This document shows positions 19,715 to 30,812 of a stretch of DNA of 64,000 nt, piece by piece (position 1 is the first letter of the stretch; every line of letters starts with the position of its first letter). The DNA is from Rhizopus arrhizus (Eukaryota > Mucoromycota > Mucoromycetes > Mucorales > Rhizopodaceae), in assembly GCA_024220505.1 (NCBI GenBank), contig JAKZZE010000008.1, positions 1,860,001-1,924,000 of the forward strand. Direction: 5' to 3'. The translations under genes were made by a program, and so were the position numbers. Under the pieces are notes generated by a model, which saw nothing but the letters and a program-made list of their open reading frames with translations, was not told the origin of the DNA and did no database searches.

Positions 19715-22393
19715 TTAATCCATATCTAAATCTTCATCTTCTTCCATTGGCTCTTCAATAATATACCCTGCTTCACTTTCATGATTACGTACGATTTCTA
19801 TCGTGCTACCATCAGCCGAAAGTTCCACCTGAGCTACCTCACCATTTCGGATACCGCCATCAATGATCAACTTGGCCAATTGATTCAAGACCTTTTGCTG
19901 TATCAAACGATTCAAAGGACGAGCACCAAAGATAGGTTCATAGCCTTGAGCACCTAGCCATTCCTTTGCAGGCGGAGAGACTTGTAAGGTGATATGACGA
20001 TCGGCAAGACGTTCTTCGATTTCCTTCAGACGGACGTCTACGATGTTGGTGATGTTGTTTTGAGTGAGACGGTTGAAGATGACGAGTTCATCGATACGGT
20101 TGGTAAATTCAGGACTAAAGTGCTTGCGGACGACTTCCATAATTCTCTCCTTGAGCAAATTGATGTCTTCGCCTTGATGCTGATCAGCCAAGAGACCAGC
20201 GCCTAGATTGGATGTCATGACAATGATCGTATTACGGAAATCAATCCTGCGACCCTTGGAGTCATGGATAAAGCCCTCGTCGAGGACCTGGAGGAGGACG
20301 TTGGCTACGTCTCGGTGTGCCTTTTCCAATTCGTCCAAAAGAACGACCGAGTACGGCTTGCGGCGAACGGATTCAAACAGACCGCCTTCTTCATGGCCAA
20401 CATAACCAGGAGGAGCACCGATCAATTTGGCCACGCTGTGCTGTTCCATCAACTCACTCATGTCGATACGAATCAAAGCACGCTCGTCGTTAAAGAGAAA
20501 TTCTGCCAGCGTCTTGCAGAGAAGCGTCTTGCCAACACCGGTAGGTCCCAAGAACATGAATGAGGCCAGTGGTTTATGAGGATCTTGAAGACCCGCCTTG
20601 GACAGACGGATCGCGTCACAGACAGCCTTGATCGCAGCATCTTGACCCACCACATGACGACTGATTTCGCTCTCCATCGCCAGCAATTTTTCACGTTCAC
20701 TCTTGGCCAAGCTCTGAACAGGGATACCAGTCCAGCGAGAGACGACCTCCATGATTTGCTCAGGACGGACGACTTCGGACACCATCACGTCCGCAGGTTG
20801 CTCGTTGGACAAGTCTTCACTGATCTTGCGCTGCTTCTCTGCCTGAAGTTCAGCAATGCGTTGTTCGACATCTGGGATAGCATAGTATTCAATATCAGCA
20901 GCCGTATCCAGATCATAATTGTTTTTGGCCATGGTGGCTTTTGACTTAAGGTCATCCAACTTTTGCTTTAGATCACGAATCTCATCCAATCGTCCCTTCG
21001 TGAGTTCATACTTGAGCTTCAGTGGCTTCAGCTCCTCGTTGATCCTTGCGATCTCTTCTTGAACGGCCTGCAAACGTTCGTTTGATTCCTTGTTATTCTT
21101 TTCCTTGCTCAAAGCCTTGACTTCTATCTCGAGCTGGAAGCGTCTACGTTCGAGGATATCAATCTCTTCAGGTTTGGAGTCCAACTGAACACGGGCATTC
21201 GCAGCAGCCTCATCAATCAGATCGATTGCCTTGTCGGGCAAATATCGAGTTGTGATGTAACGGTCAGAGAGTTGAGCGGCCGAGACGAGAGCAGAATCAG
21301 TAATCTTCACACCATGGTAATTTTCATAGCGCTCTTTTAGACCACGAAGGATAGAGACTGTAGCCGGTACCGAGGGTTCACCGACGTCTACCTTTTGGAA
21401 ACGACGTTCGAACGCCGGATCTTTTTCGATCTCTCGGTATTCAGTCAATGTCGTCGCACCAATACAGCGTAATTCACCACGAGCAAGCATCGGTTTCAGC
21501 AGGTTAGCGGCGTCCATGGAGCCTTCGCCTTTGCCGGCTCCCAAGACCGTATGGATTTCATCAATAAACAAGATGATGCCTTCTTCCGAATCCTTTACTT
21601 CTTTCAAAACCGCCTTCAGACGTTCTTCAAATTCACCACGGTACTTTGCACCCGCGATCAGCGCACCCATGTCGAGCGAGAAGAGCTTGCACTGCAACGA
21701 CTGGGGCACATCTCGCTCGATGATTCGACGCGCCAAGCCTTCGACGATCGCCGTCTTGCCCACACCGGGTTCACCGATCAGGACCGGGTTGTTCTTTGTC
21801 CTCCTGGCCAACACCCGAATCACTCGACGGATCTCATCATCACGACCTATCACAGGATCCAGCTTTCCATGCTGTGCCATCTGGGTGAGATCGATCGCAT
21901 ACTTTGACAGCGCCTCATACACTTCTTCCGCATTCTTGGAGTCCACCCGACGGTTGCCACGCACTTGAGACACGGCGGCTTCCAGTGCCTTCTTGGTCAC
22001 CCCAGCCTCTTGCATCGGTTTGAACGAACTGTCCTCGTCGGCCAAGGCCAAGATGAGATGGTCGATCGAGATGAACGTATCCTTTTGATCCTTCATGTGT
22101 TTCTCCGCATGACGTAACAGCTTGCCTGTCTGAGGACTCAGGCTGATGTCCGTCGGCGCTGGATCTTGAGAGGGCAAATGAACCAGCAGCTTCTTGTATC
22201 CTCTTTCAACCGCAGTCGATTCTACACCCGTCTTTTCCAGAATCGACTTGAATAACGGAGTCCCCTCGGTTTCATCAAACAGCGCACACGCAACATGGGC
22301 TGGCATGATTTGTGAATTGCCGAATTCTCGAGCTAGACTTTGTGCTTTGCCAAGTGTCTTTTCCACTTTATCAGTAAAGTTCATTCCACTCAT
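19715..22393 (-). CDS. HSP104: Heat shock protein 104 disaggregase (ClpB/Hsp104)
   Basis: An AAA+ hexameric disaggregase that pulls proteins out of aggregates with Hsp70/Hsp40. Intronless, 892 residues. The order is the Clp N domain (two repeats, residues 1-150), AAA-1 with Walker [10 protein letters not shown] near residue 210 and Walker B ILFIDEIH, the coiled-coil middle domain (about 405-530, rich in E, K and L), AAA-2 with GPTGVGKT near 610 and [11 protein letters not shown], and an acidic C-terminus EEDEDLDMD that resembles the TPR-binding tail of cytosolic Hsp104. No targeting sequence is present, so it is cytosolic rather than the mitochondrial Hsp78. Lack of introns suits a heat-induced gene. 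Confidence 0.97.
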   Translation of the reverse strand: MSGMNFTDKVEKTLGKAQSLAREFGNSQIMPAHVACALFDETEGTPLFKSILEKTGVESTAVERGYKKLLVHLPSQDPAPTDISLSPQTGKLLRHAEKHMKDQKDTFISIDHLILALADEDSSFKPMQEAGVTKKALEAAVSQVRGNRRVDSKNAEEVYEALSKYAIDLTQMAQHGKLDPVIGRDDEIRRVIRVLARRTKNNPVLIGEPGVGKTAIVEGLARRIIERDVPQSLQCKLFSLDMGALIAGAKYRGEFEERLKAVLKEVKDSEEGIILFIDEIHTVLGAGKGEGSMDAANLLKPMLARGELRCIGATTLTEYREIEKDPAFERRFQKVDVGEPSVPATVSILRGLKERYENYHGVKITDSALVSAAQLSDRYITTRYLPDKAIDLIDEAAANARVQLDSKPEEIDILERRRFQLEIEVKALSKEKNNKESNERLQAVQEEIARINEELKPLKLKYELTKGRLDEIRDLKQKLDDLKSKATMAKNNYDLDTAADIEYYAIPDVEQRIAELQAEKQRKISEDLSNEQPADVMVSEVVRPEQIMEVVSRWTGIPVQSLAKSEREKLLAMESEISRHVVGQDAAIKAVCDAIRLSKAGLQDPHKPLASFMFLGPTGVGKTLLCKTLAEFLFNDERALIRIDMSELMEQHSVAKLIGAPPGYVGHEEGGLFESVRRKPYSVVLLDELEKAHRDVANVLLQVLDEGFIHDSKGRRIDFRNTIIVMTSNLGAGLLADQHQGEDINLLKERIMEVVRKHFSPEFTNRIDELVIFNRLTQNNITNIVDVRLKEIEERLADRHITLQVSPPAKEWLGAQGYEPIFGARPLNRLIQQKVLNQLAKLIIDGGIRNGEVAQVELSADGSTIEIVRNHESEAGYIIEEPMEEDEDLDMD

Positions 22394-22511
22394 TGTGTTG
22401 TAAATAAATCAGTAATAAATGACAGTGAAAAAAATAAAAATAAAAAAAAAAACAATGACTTTCTTTTATAGCTGTCTGTTTTCAACAGGTAAATTAATGC
22501 CTGAGTTTCAA

Positions 22512-22650
22512 TTCGGTTCTGGAATTCAGTGGAAAAAACTCGAAGATACTATAGTTGGGAGGGGTATGGAGCATGAACAGATCTCGTATGCTTACTAAAT
22601 TTAGATGTTTTTTTTATGGAATGAAATTGAACTTTAGAAATTTCCATTCG
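22512..22650. promoter_or_regulatory. Candidate heat-shock elements upstream of HSP104
   Basis: Upstream of the HSP104 start, GGTTCTGGAATTCAGTGGAA (22515-22534) holds TTC and GAA units at 5-bp steps with one degenerate unit. GAA-AT-TTC at 22637-22644 is a perfect inverted pair with further GAA/TTC units nearby. These match the nGAAn arrays bound by heat shock factor. Function is inferred from motif and neighbour. Confidence 0.55.
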
Positions 22651-23690
22651 ACAGATTCAGACAAACACGTTACTTTTCAGATGGGTTCATAATCACATCA
22701 TAAGTGATTTTTTTCGCATTTTGATCTATCCTCTAGTAGGAAAAAAAAAAAAAAATGAGCTTTTTTTTTTTGAGTGTCTAACAAAGTACATTTGCTTTGC
22801 TTAGCAATAAAAGCTTTGTCGTTTGAACTGAGTTTGGAGTTTTATACAATAGGAAGGGAGTGAACGATCGGTGGCAGAAGTTCCGAAATCATGCAGGATT
22901 TTGAAAATCGATTGGTGTTTGAGGGTCGATAACTGGTGAGGAAATGGGTAGAATCATAAACAGACTTTGATCATTCAACTCTCTTTTTTTCCATGGCAAC
23001 ACAGTGAGATGTTGACAATGTGTCGTATCCCAACATACTTTACTCATGATTCATATTCAATTTATAAGAAATCAGAGTAGGGAATGCTTTACAAAGGTTT
23101 ATTACAGTCTTTTCTCTATTGTTCGCTCATAACTAATTCCACTCCTTTAACTCAATACAAGTTGTTTTAATATAGCTCCCGATGCAATGAGATATAAATG
23201 AAAAATAGATCTACTTAAATAATTATAAACAGTCCACTTGCATAACTAGGAACAGGTCTTCATACTAAAATTTATTCACACTAGATCTACAGCCATAATT
23301 AATTAAAGCATATTGAAAAGGATTTAATTGAATCTTTATGAAAAGGATATAAACACCAGATACAGTAACATTGAATAAAGAAATAACTTTTTTTAAGTCT
23401 CGTTGAATTTTATAGTCTTTTTTTATTCTTACGAGATAACACACAATGTAATATGTGAGAAGGTATGTTTTACGATAGACGAAGGAACGTCACCTGCCAG
23501 AATGGATGACGAACGATGAACGCGCCTAGATCGAATACAGGAACCAAAGGACAACTGAAATAATCTGTCACTATCAACACCAGAATCGTATTTGAACAAC
23601 AGAAGGAATTAAAAAGTGAAGAGATAGCATGAAAAGAAAGAAAAATGCAACACTAAAAGTACCAGAACTCTCTCTCTCTCTCTTATTTTT
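22651..23690. other. Intergenic, nothing recognised
   Basis: AT-rich DNA with a CT microsatellite near 23670. No supported gene. Confidence 0.4.
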
Positions 23691-23697
23691 CTAGTGA

Positions 23698-24230
23698 ACA
23701 AGTTCGATCTCGAGTAATTTTGTTTTACATGTCAGTCATGAAATATGGTCTAATCGAACAAGGCTATGTGGAAAAGCTCTCTGAGACGGTTGTGAGACAA
23801 AATTTGATTTTTAGCATGAATTTGTTTTTTTTTTTTTTTTAAAAAAAAAAGCATACTGTTCTTCATAGACTTGTACTCTATTTGAATGCCTTTTTTTGAC
23901 CTTTTCTAATTGCTGAAGCCTTGAGATTTCTTAAGAAAATGTATTGTCCATTAGACTAGGAGTGATGATAGCAAAGCGTCATGAAAAGTAGAGAGTAAAT
24001 TGTATCCTTCTCCACAATTTGTCTTTCAATTCAATCAATCCAGGCTAGACTAGAACGAGCCAAGTCAAAATACCTTACGAGCAAACGCATACAGCTTCAA
24101 CGCATCTGTCAAACCCACCGCACTGTCCAAGCCAAGCGATCCTTGCGTATCCTGCTACAGTCATTCACAAGCTTAAAGCATAAAAATGGTCTCAACTCAA
24201 TCGATGTATACAAAGTGTTTCTTTTTATAT
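23698..24230 (+). other. Two exon-like segments of an unidentified gene
   Basis: After an acceptor (TTTTTCTAG, ending 23694) comes an open segment EQVRSRVILFYMSVMKYGLI continuing to about 23810. After another acceptor near 24042 (TCAATCCAG) comes RLERAKSKYLTSKRIQLQRI continuing to about 24185. Codon choice looks coding and both are helix-forming. The linking intron and the start exon could not be found, so this may be a real gene with a far-upstream first exon or a relic. I do not recognise the family. Confidence 0.3.
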
Positions 24231-24371
24231 AAACCGATTTGACTATACATAATCACATTAGGCTCAATCCACCTTGACCGGTTGTTTTCATGCTTTCCTA
24301 TTCGAGCATTTTTTTTTTTTTTAAAATAAAAATTCTTTTTCTTTTAAAGCAACGCTTTTTGGAAACGCATA

Positions 24372-25533
24372 ATGAAATTCGGCTTAAACCTTCAAAAGAA
24401 AAAACCTCTTGCGACACCCAGACTGGAAAGATCAAGTGCTTTTGGACATCCAAGTGACGATGATGACGAAACTGAAAGAGATCAAGGAAAAAGCAGCCAT
24501 CAACGAGCAAGAGCACAGGTCAACCGACAGCTCTCGTCGTACAGCACGACCCATAAAAAGTTGCAAGAGGAACATTCAAAAGCCATAGAGCAGGATCCCA
24601 CCATCTTTGATTATGATGCGGTCTATGACGATCTAAAAGAAGCCGAAAGGAAAAAGAAAGAGGCCACCAAGGGTCCAGCAGAGAAAAAGCCAAAATACAT
24701 CAAAGGATTGCTGGAGATGGCAGAGATCAGAAAGAGGGATCGATTGTTGGCCGAAGAGAAAAAGGTGGCAAGAGAAAGAGAGGAAGAAGGTGAAGCATTT
24801 GCAGATAAAGAAGTGTTTATTACAGAAACGTAAATATAGATAAAAAAAAGGGGGTCAAGTTGCTTACATGCTCATTAGATTCAAAAAGCAAAAGGAAGAA
24901 TTAGAACGAATTGAAAGAGAAGAAAAAGAAAGAGAAGAAAAGGCAGCAAAGAATAAGACGATGGACACATTTTATAAACAAGTACTGGAACGGAAAGAAG
25001 CAGAGCATCAAGCCATGTTGAAAGCCTTTGCGGAAAAGGGCGAAAAGAAAGACAGGGCGACGCAGGCGGACACGGCAGAGAGCACCGATGTCCTGTTGGC
25101 CAAGGAAGCCGAAAAGGAAGGAAGGGAGGTGATGCTGAACGACAACAACGAAATTGTCGACAAGCGTCAGTTACTAGGAGCCGGTCTGAACGTGAAGCCA
25201 AAGTTTGGCACGTTTGGATCCCTGGCGGCCTCCGACGAACGGATCAAGGAGCGCATGTCGGAATACGAAGCCTATAAACGAAAGAAGGTGGAAGAATATG
25301 AGGCCAAGAGGAAGCAAGGAAGAAGCGGTGATGAACGTGAACGGTTGAGTAAAGAGGTGGAGAAACAAATGATGGAAGTCAAGCAAAGAGAGCAAGAAGA
25401 AGAAGAAAGAAAGAAGAAGGCATTAGAAGAAAAACTGACGGTGAAACGAACGACGGAGGATGCGGCCATGAGCGCAAGAGAACGTTATTTGGCAAGAAAA
25501 AAACAAAAATTAGAAGAGGAAAAAAAGAAATGA
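24372..25533 (+). CDS. NSRP1: Nuclear speckle splicing regulator (NSRP1/CCDC55-like)
   Basis: Exons 24372-24829 and 24879-25533 give 370 residues. The conserved NSRP1 block sits at about residues 58-165: DPTIFDYDAVYDDLKEAERK, then KPKYIKGLLEMAEIRKRDR and the ADKEVFITETFKKQKEE join that spans the intron. The rest is highly charged, Glu/Lys-rich coiled coil with ARERYLARKKQKLEEEKKK at the end. NSRP1 proteins act in alternative splice-site choice in nuclear speckles of animals; a fungal role is inferred. It converges on the PKA regulatory subunit with 24 bp between stops. Confidence 0.85.
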
Positions 25534-25557
25534 GAGTGATGATAATAAAAAAAAATT

Positions 25558-26863
25558 TTATGATTCTGCTTCTTTAAGAACAGCATGGTAATTGGCAGTA
25601 TTACGTTTTAAGATATCCATCACAGGTCCTAATAATCTTGTAAAAGCCAACTTGCTTAAAGTGACACATTTCAGAGGACCTTCGGCTACTACGGTCGCTG
25701 CTCTTGGTTTATCATTCAGTAGAGCAAGTTCTAAAAAAGAGCAGACGAGTGAATCGTCTTGAATAAAAAAAAAACAGCCACATGAGCTTACCTCCAAAAT
25801 AATCGCCCTTTTTGAGTTCATTGACCTTTTGCTGTGAGCCATCAGACGCTGATTTATAAAACACGGCCTTTCCTTCTTCGATCAGGTAAAAGCTATCACC
25901 CGGCTCACCTTGCTTCAACACGACCTGACCGTCCACGAACCGGACGGGTTCCAGCGCATCCGCAATCTTGTGAATCTCGGCCGTCTCCAGAGACTTGAAC
26001 AGGGGCACGTCTCTCAAGAACGCCTCGTGCATCTTTCGCTTCAGCAGATTACTCTCCATGATCACCGACCGGAACGAGATCCGATCGAGCGCCCAGAGGA
26101 CGGTGTCCGTGGTGGCCACGATCGTCGCCGCCCGGGGCGCATTGTACAGCAGCGCGAGCTCGCCAAAGCTGCCGCCACGTTCATAGCCAGTCACCTTTTG
26201 GCCGTCGACAAAGCAGTCGAGGGTGCCCGAGGACACGATGTAGAAATAATCCCCCGCGGCGCCTTGGTCGATCACGTGTGCGCCGGCCGGAAAGCGCTTG
26301 GCTTCCATGATCTGAACCACCTCCTGACGCTGCTCTTCCTCGATCGTCTTGAACAAAAAGTGCGAGGTCAGCGACCGGTGGATCACGTCCTGCTCCTCTT
26401 TGGACTTGGGCACCTTTCTGTAGGCCGATCGAAGCGTCTGGGGCTGCATCGATTCCGCACTGACCGAGACCCGTCTGTGCTGTATGTGGTTCTTGAACTC
26501 TGGCAGCTCCTGCAGTTCACCCTCTTCTTCCTCTTCCTCCTCTGCCAAAGCGATAGGCTCGGTCGGACCGGTCGTTCCAAACCCCTGTAATCGGCCCGTG
26601 TCGCTTGGGTGAACGCCCATGTATTCATCTACAGACAACCATTTGTTCACTGTTTAGTTTTTTTTTCTTCTTCTTTTTTTACCTTGGTCTACTTGTCTTG
26701 TCAATGTTTTTTCTTTGGAAAGACGTGAATGAAAAAAATCAAAGCAGAATTGAACTACATCTTTGGGTTGGGATGCGCTGATTTGCTCTGTTAGTTGCCC
26801 TATCAATTCATTGTATTCTTTTGAAAAAGTACTAGGCCTAGTAAGAAGCTCATTCTGAGACAT
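25558..26863 (-). CDS. PKAR: cAMP-dependent protein kinase regulatory subunit
   Basis: Binds and inhibits the PKA catalytic subunit until cAMP releases it. Exons 26683-26863, 25792-26649 and 25558-25730 (minus strand) give 403 residues. The N-terminus ([20 protein letters not shown], then [10 protein letters not shown]) is the dimerisation/docking domain. The inhibitory site HRRVSVSAE near residue 120 is an RRxS form, so it is a phosphorylatable substrate-type site. Two cyclic-nucleotide domains follow, each with a phosphate-binding cassette: [20 protein letters not shown] and [20 protein letters not shown]. The second cassette is split by an intron after FGG/E. Mucorales often carry several paralogues; only one is here. 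Confidence 0.95.
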
Positions 26864-29800
26864 TTTTAGGGTTAAAAAAGAAGGAAGAAGAAAAAAAAAA
26901 GAGAAACCAAGGCTTTATTGATTTTATATCTGAATTCAAAACATCCTATTTGATCAACGCTTTTTGAAACACTACAAATCAAAAAGCGAGCATGAAATGC
27001 TCATATTTTCTGTCGACCGAGTGGAGTTACTCTTGCACCTTTGATCAGCCCCATCTTTCTTGTTTTCATAGCGTGTTATCAACATCAACAAGACACCCGA
27101 TTTTGATTTTTGTGATGGCTCTGACACATTCAACGCGCTCACAGATCCTCTTTTTCATCGATTGCGTTGAACAGATACAAATTCAAAAAGACCTTTGGCT
27201 CATGCCAATCCAACCGCTCTTTCCGTGTCCACTCGTGCACATAGGATATCCTCTGATGAGATTCAAAATTTAGAATATTCATCCATCCTCCCTTTGACAT
27301 TTTATCCAAAAAAAAATGGAAACCCAAACGGTTCTTCTTTTTTTTTAGGACGCGTCACATCCACCAGGCAATATGAGACACTGAAGACGACGACCCCCCC
27401 AGGCACTCTGTTTTCTATTGTGTGTTGTCTTCATGTTGGCTCTGACTGGATGGATGCCCAAAAAAAGAGAGAGCCCAGATGACTCTCACTTCCCTCAAAA
27501 GAGACCCTCGAGGTCAAAGTAAGCAAAAGCCAAATGTTCGTACACCCCCTTTGATGAGCCATGGTCAAAGGAGGGACAAGAGGCCATCGTTCTCGGATCA
27601 GCATAGAGTTGTGTTCAGTGGGGTTCCAAGACGTGATTCGACACGCCTGTCAAGTACTCATTTTGGGATTCATGCCAGCAGTGGACAGCCCAAGGTGTTT
27701 GGTTTTTTTTAGGATTCATGCTCAGTCAGCGTAGTTGATGGATCGAATGAGTGATACATCGATGTATCCTAGCGTTTGCTTTCCTCTAGGGATGGATGAC
27801 ATGAATTGCGGGTGTGACTTGTGGAAGGTTGGGTGTATGCTGTGTGTGTGCGTCGTAAGGGACGGTTTATCTTTTAGCCATGACGTTAAAATGGAAAGAC
27901 AAAAGTATCTGATTTCACTAGCGTATTTTAAAAAGAGAAAAAAAGTGGGGTTTTTTTTTTTTTTCTTTTGCAGAATCTTTCATTTTTACTGCTTTTTCTA
28001 TAAAAAGAAATACAAGTTACTATGGTTTATTCCTTTTTTAAAAAAAAAAGGGGGATACGAACGAAAAGAAATTTTCTGAATCCCCCTCTCAACCGATATT
28101 AAAACATACGTTTTGTTCATCAAAATAAAGTGGCATGTCCTTTAAAAAAAGAGGTTCAATTTTGTAAAAATTACAATGAAAGTATTCAAATGTCTTTGGC
28201 TGCATCCATAAACCAATTGACTTTTCTTTCTCGTTTGGTATTCACTGAAACCTAGTAGGAGATTGCTTTCTGTCAACATGTTGAGCAAAGAGTATCCAAA
28301 AAAGAAGAATGACAAGTCTCAATTGTAGACAACATGGGATATGTGAAGCAAATGAATAGTCCTTTTATAAAGCGATTGCCTGTATTGTATTTAGGTTTAA
28401 AGAGGACAAAGAAAAGAGAGGGGAAGAAAAGTTTGTCAATCTTTAAACATGTAAAGCTGTCTTTTCTGAAAAGTGATTCTTGAATCCGTTTCCATGAACA
28501 GTCATTCTGATTCAATCATCTCATGTACATTTGTTATTCAAACAAATGCACCCTTTTCTTCTTATTTCTCACTGATAAAACCATGCATCCTTGTTTATAA
28601 AAAAGTGCTTGATTTGCTTTAGTGGACACGATAGAGAGTCAATGATTTGTTATTGTCATGAAACAATAAAAAGACCCCCCAGGTTAAATCCATTGAAGGA
28701 GTCAAGGGTCATGCTTGCAGTGAAAATCTTGTAGTGACTAGGGAATGATTTGGCAAGTTGATTGTATTTCTTTATGCAATCAACCCTGAATCGTATAGGA
28801 TTGAATGCTCCCCCTTTTTTTTTCATGTTATTACCAAATAAAATATGAGATGAGAGTACATGTGGGTATCACCCCCCCCTCTTCCCCTTTACCCTTTTTT
28901 CACTACTTTGGGTTGACGTTGGCGGGCTTTTTATTAAGCCAATGACAGAATGGATTGAACGCGCGTGTATAAAGAGATTCGTGAGATGGAATAGAAACAC
29001 TCTCTCCTTCAAATATCTTGGGCTGCTGGGTGAGCTACTGGAAAAACAACAACAATTTTTCTTTATTGAGACATAGAAAGGATGAGTTTACAATTGTCAT
29101 TTAGCCACTAGGAAAAAGAATGCTCGAGTTGACTTTTGAATCAAAAGAGTGTTTTAAGGAGGGAACAGTAAACATCTTACTCTCCTTAGATCCTGTAGCA
29201 TACACTTTATAGACTCTTGATACATTTTAAATGTAACGATAGATGCATACATGTTAATAATTCTATTCTTTTCATCATTAAGGACAGTAACATCCATCTC
29301 TTACTGCAAACCTTTATCCTTTCATAAATACTAAACATGAAAATAACGATGGCCATGTTCTGATGGTGGATGAGAGCAAGAGAATGATGAAACAGCCAAG
29401 CCTCATTTCATCATTTGCCTCATGCTGACATCCCTATATTTTGTTACAAACAATCTTATTTTGATATTCAGAAACGAGTTCTTGTAAACTTTTTGCCTTG
29501 GAATGAATTGCGCTAATTATAGTGATCATAAAAGAGTTATTTATGTGTTGTAACCACCCTTTTAATATGTGTGACATGAGCCACTGGGTTCGTTACTCGT
29601 GTCACACAAACTAGCCAAGATGCCACAACAGAATCCACTGCGGAAAGAGTCACTGGTTGAAGAAAACTTGGCGTTTTTGAACATAAGAGTGTGAATGGTC
29701 CTGCTGTGTAAGATGATAAACAAGTCTATTTATAGTACATTTGTTTACACAAAAAGCTTTCCACTCGCTTGCACATCACAAACAAGAAAAACAAACCAGC

Positions 29801-30043
29801 TCAGCTTCTCAAGTAAGATTGCATTCTACTTTTCTAGTCGATGTGCATACAAAGTAGATATTCCATACGATATGACCTGTATCTTATTCAAGACAAAACC
29901 TAGTCTTTCATTGTCATCAGGAGATCATGGCACTCGATTAAAGTTGATCGGGTCAGCAAAAAAAAAAAAAAAAAAAAAAAAATATAAAAAGCCCTTCTTT
30001 TTCTCTTTTTTTTTTTTTCTTCTCTTTTATATCTTTCTAAATC
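26864..30043. other. Gene-poor 3.2-kb region
   Basis: No gene with family resemblance on either strand. Open frames around 27000-27720 lack introns with coding character and show no known motif. A TATA-like GTATAAAG near 28971 and C- or T-rich patches occur. Unannotated non-coding transcription cannot be excluded. Confidence 0.4.
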
Positions 30044-30812
30044 ATGAATACTGAACGTGCAGCTACACCACCCTTGGATGAATATACCATAGCTCATGAA
30101 TTCAACAACTACACAAAGAAATCAAGACATGGACACGGCAAAGATGTTGTGGATGAAAATGATGTTCGACAAGTGGCTGGGTGTGTACCGATTGATGTAC
30201 AAAATCAACGTGTGTTGCTGATTTCCAGTCGAAAAAACAAAGATGCTTGGGTTTTGGTAATGTGTAAAAAAAGAGAAAGAGAAGACAGTGACTGACGATA
30301 GGATAGCCAAAGGGAGGTTGGGAGCAAGACGAAACTCAGCAACATGCCGCTCAAAGAGAAACTTGGGAAGAAGCCGGTATCAAGGGCACCATTGTCAGAC
30401 AACTCGGCGTGTTTGAAGAACGAACAAACAAAAAGAGACGTCTAAAGGCCCATCACTGGATATTTGAGATGCACATTGAAGAAGTCGTCAAAAAGTTTCC
30501 AGAGAGAAAGAAGAGAGAGAGAAGATGGGTAAGTGGTTTGAGAAGGAACGCTTCGATCATTAACCAATTCCATAGTTTACACTGCAGGAAGCACTGATCG
30601 CTACCAAAACACATCGCTATCTTCAAGAAGCCTTGCTACAATCCAGTCTAAATCCTGCCGTCGCTGCCCAGCAAGCAGAAAAATCCATCGTCAAAGAAAC
30701 ACCTCCTTCACCTCGCGAATCTATCAGTGACGCAGTGGACGAAAAGAAATTACACGAGAAACTTGCTGAATTTGAAAAAAATCCATCTTTTCTTTTACCT
30801 CTTCTTTCTTAA
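30044..30812 (+). CDS. Diphosphoinositol polyphosphate phosphohydrolase-type Nudix hydrolase
   Basis: Removes the beta-phosphate from inositol pyrophosphates and also cleaves Ap5A/Ap6A in the DIPP/Aps1/Ddp1 family. Exons 30044-30256, 30307-30528 and 30576-30812 give 223 residues. The Nudix box GGWEQDETQQHAAQRETWEE with AGIKG matches GX5EX7REUXEEXGU, and the preceding WVLPKGG is the DIPP form. The 5' end DVRQVAGCVPID and ERTNKKRRLKAHHWIFEM also fit. The C-terminal 60 residues (VAAQQAEKSIVKETPPSPRE) extend beyond the catalytic core and look disordered. Cofactor is normally Mg2+. Confidence 0.9.

Noticed and set aside
21516..21968. 150-residue plus-strand frame inside HSP104
   Set aside because: Antisense shadow of the strongly conserved AAA-1 domain.
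25910..26590. 226-residue plus-strand frame opposite PKAR
   Set aside because: Shadow of the cyclic-nucleotide binding domains; His/Arg-rich composition of an antisense frame.
27479..27712. 77-residue frame with Arg/Ser-rich sequence in the 27-30 kb desert
   Set aside because: No conservation signal visible, no splice neighbours, composition consistent with chance.
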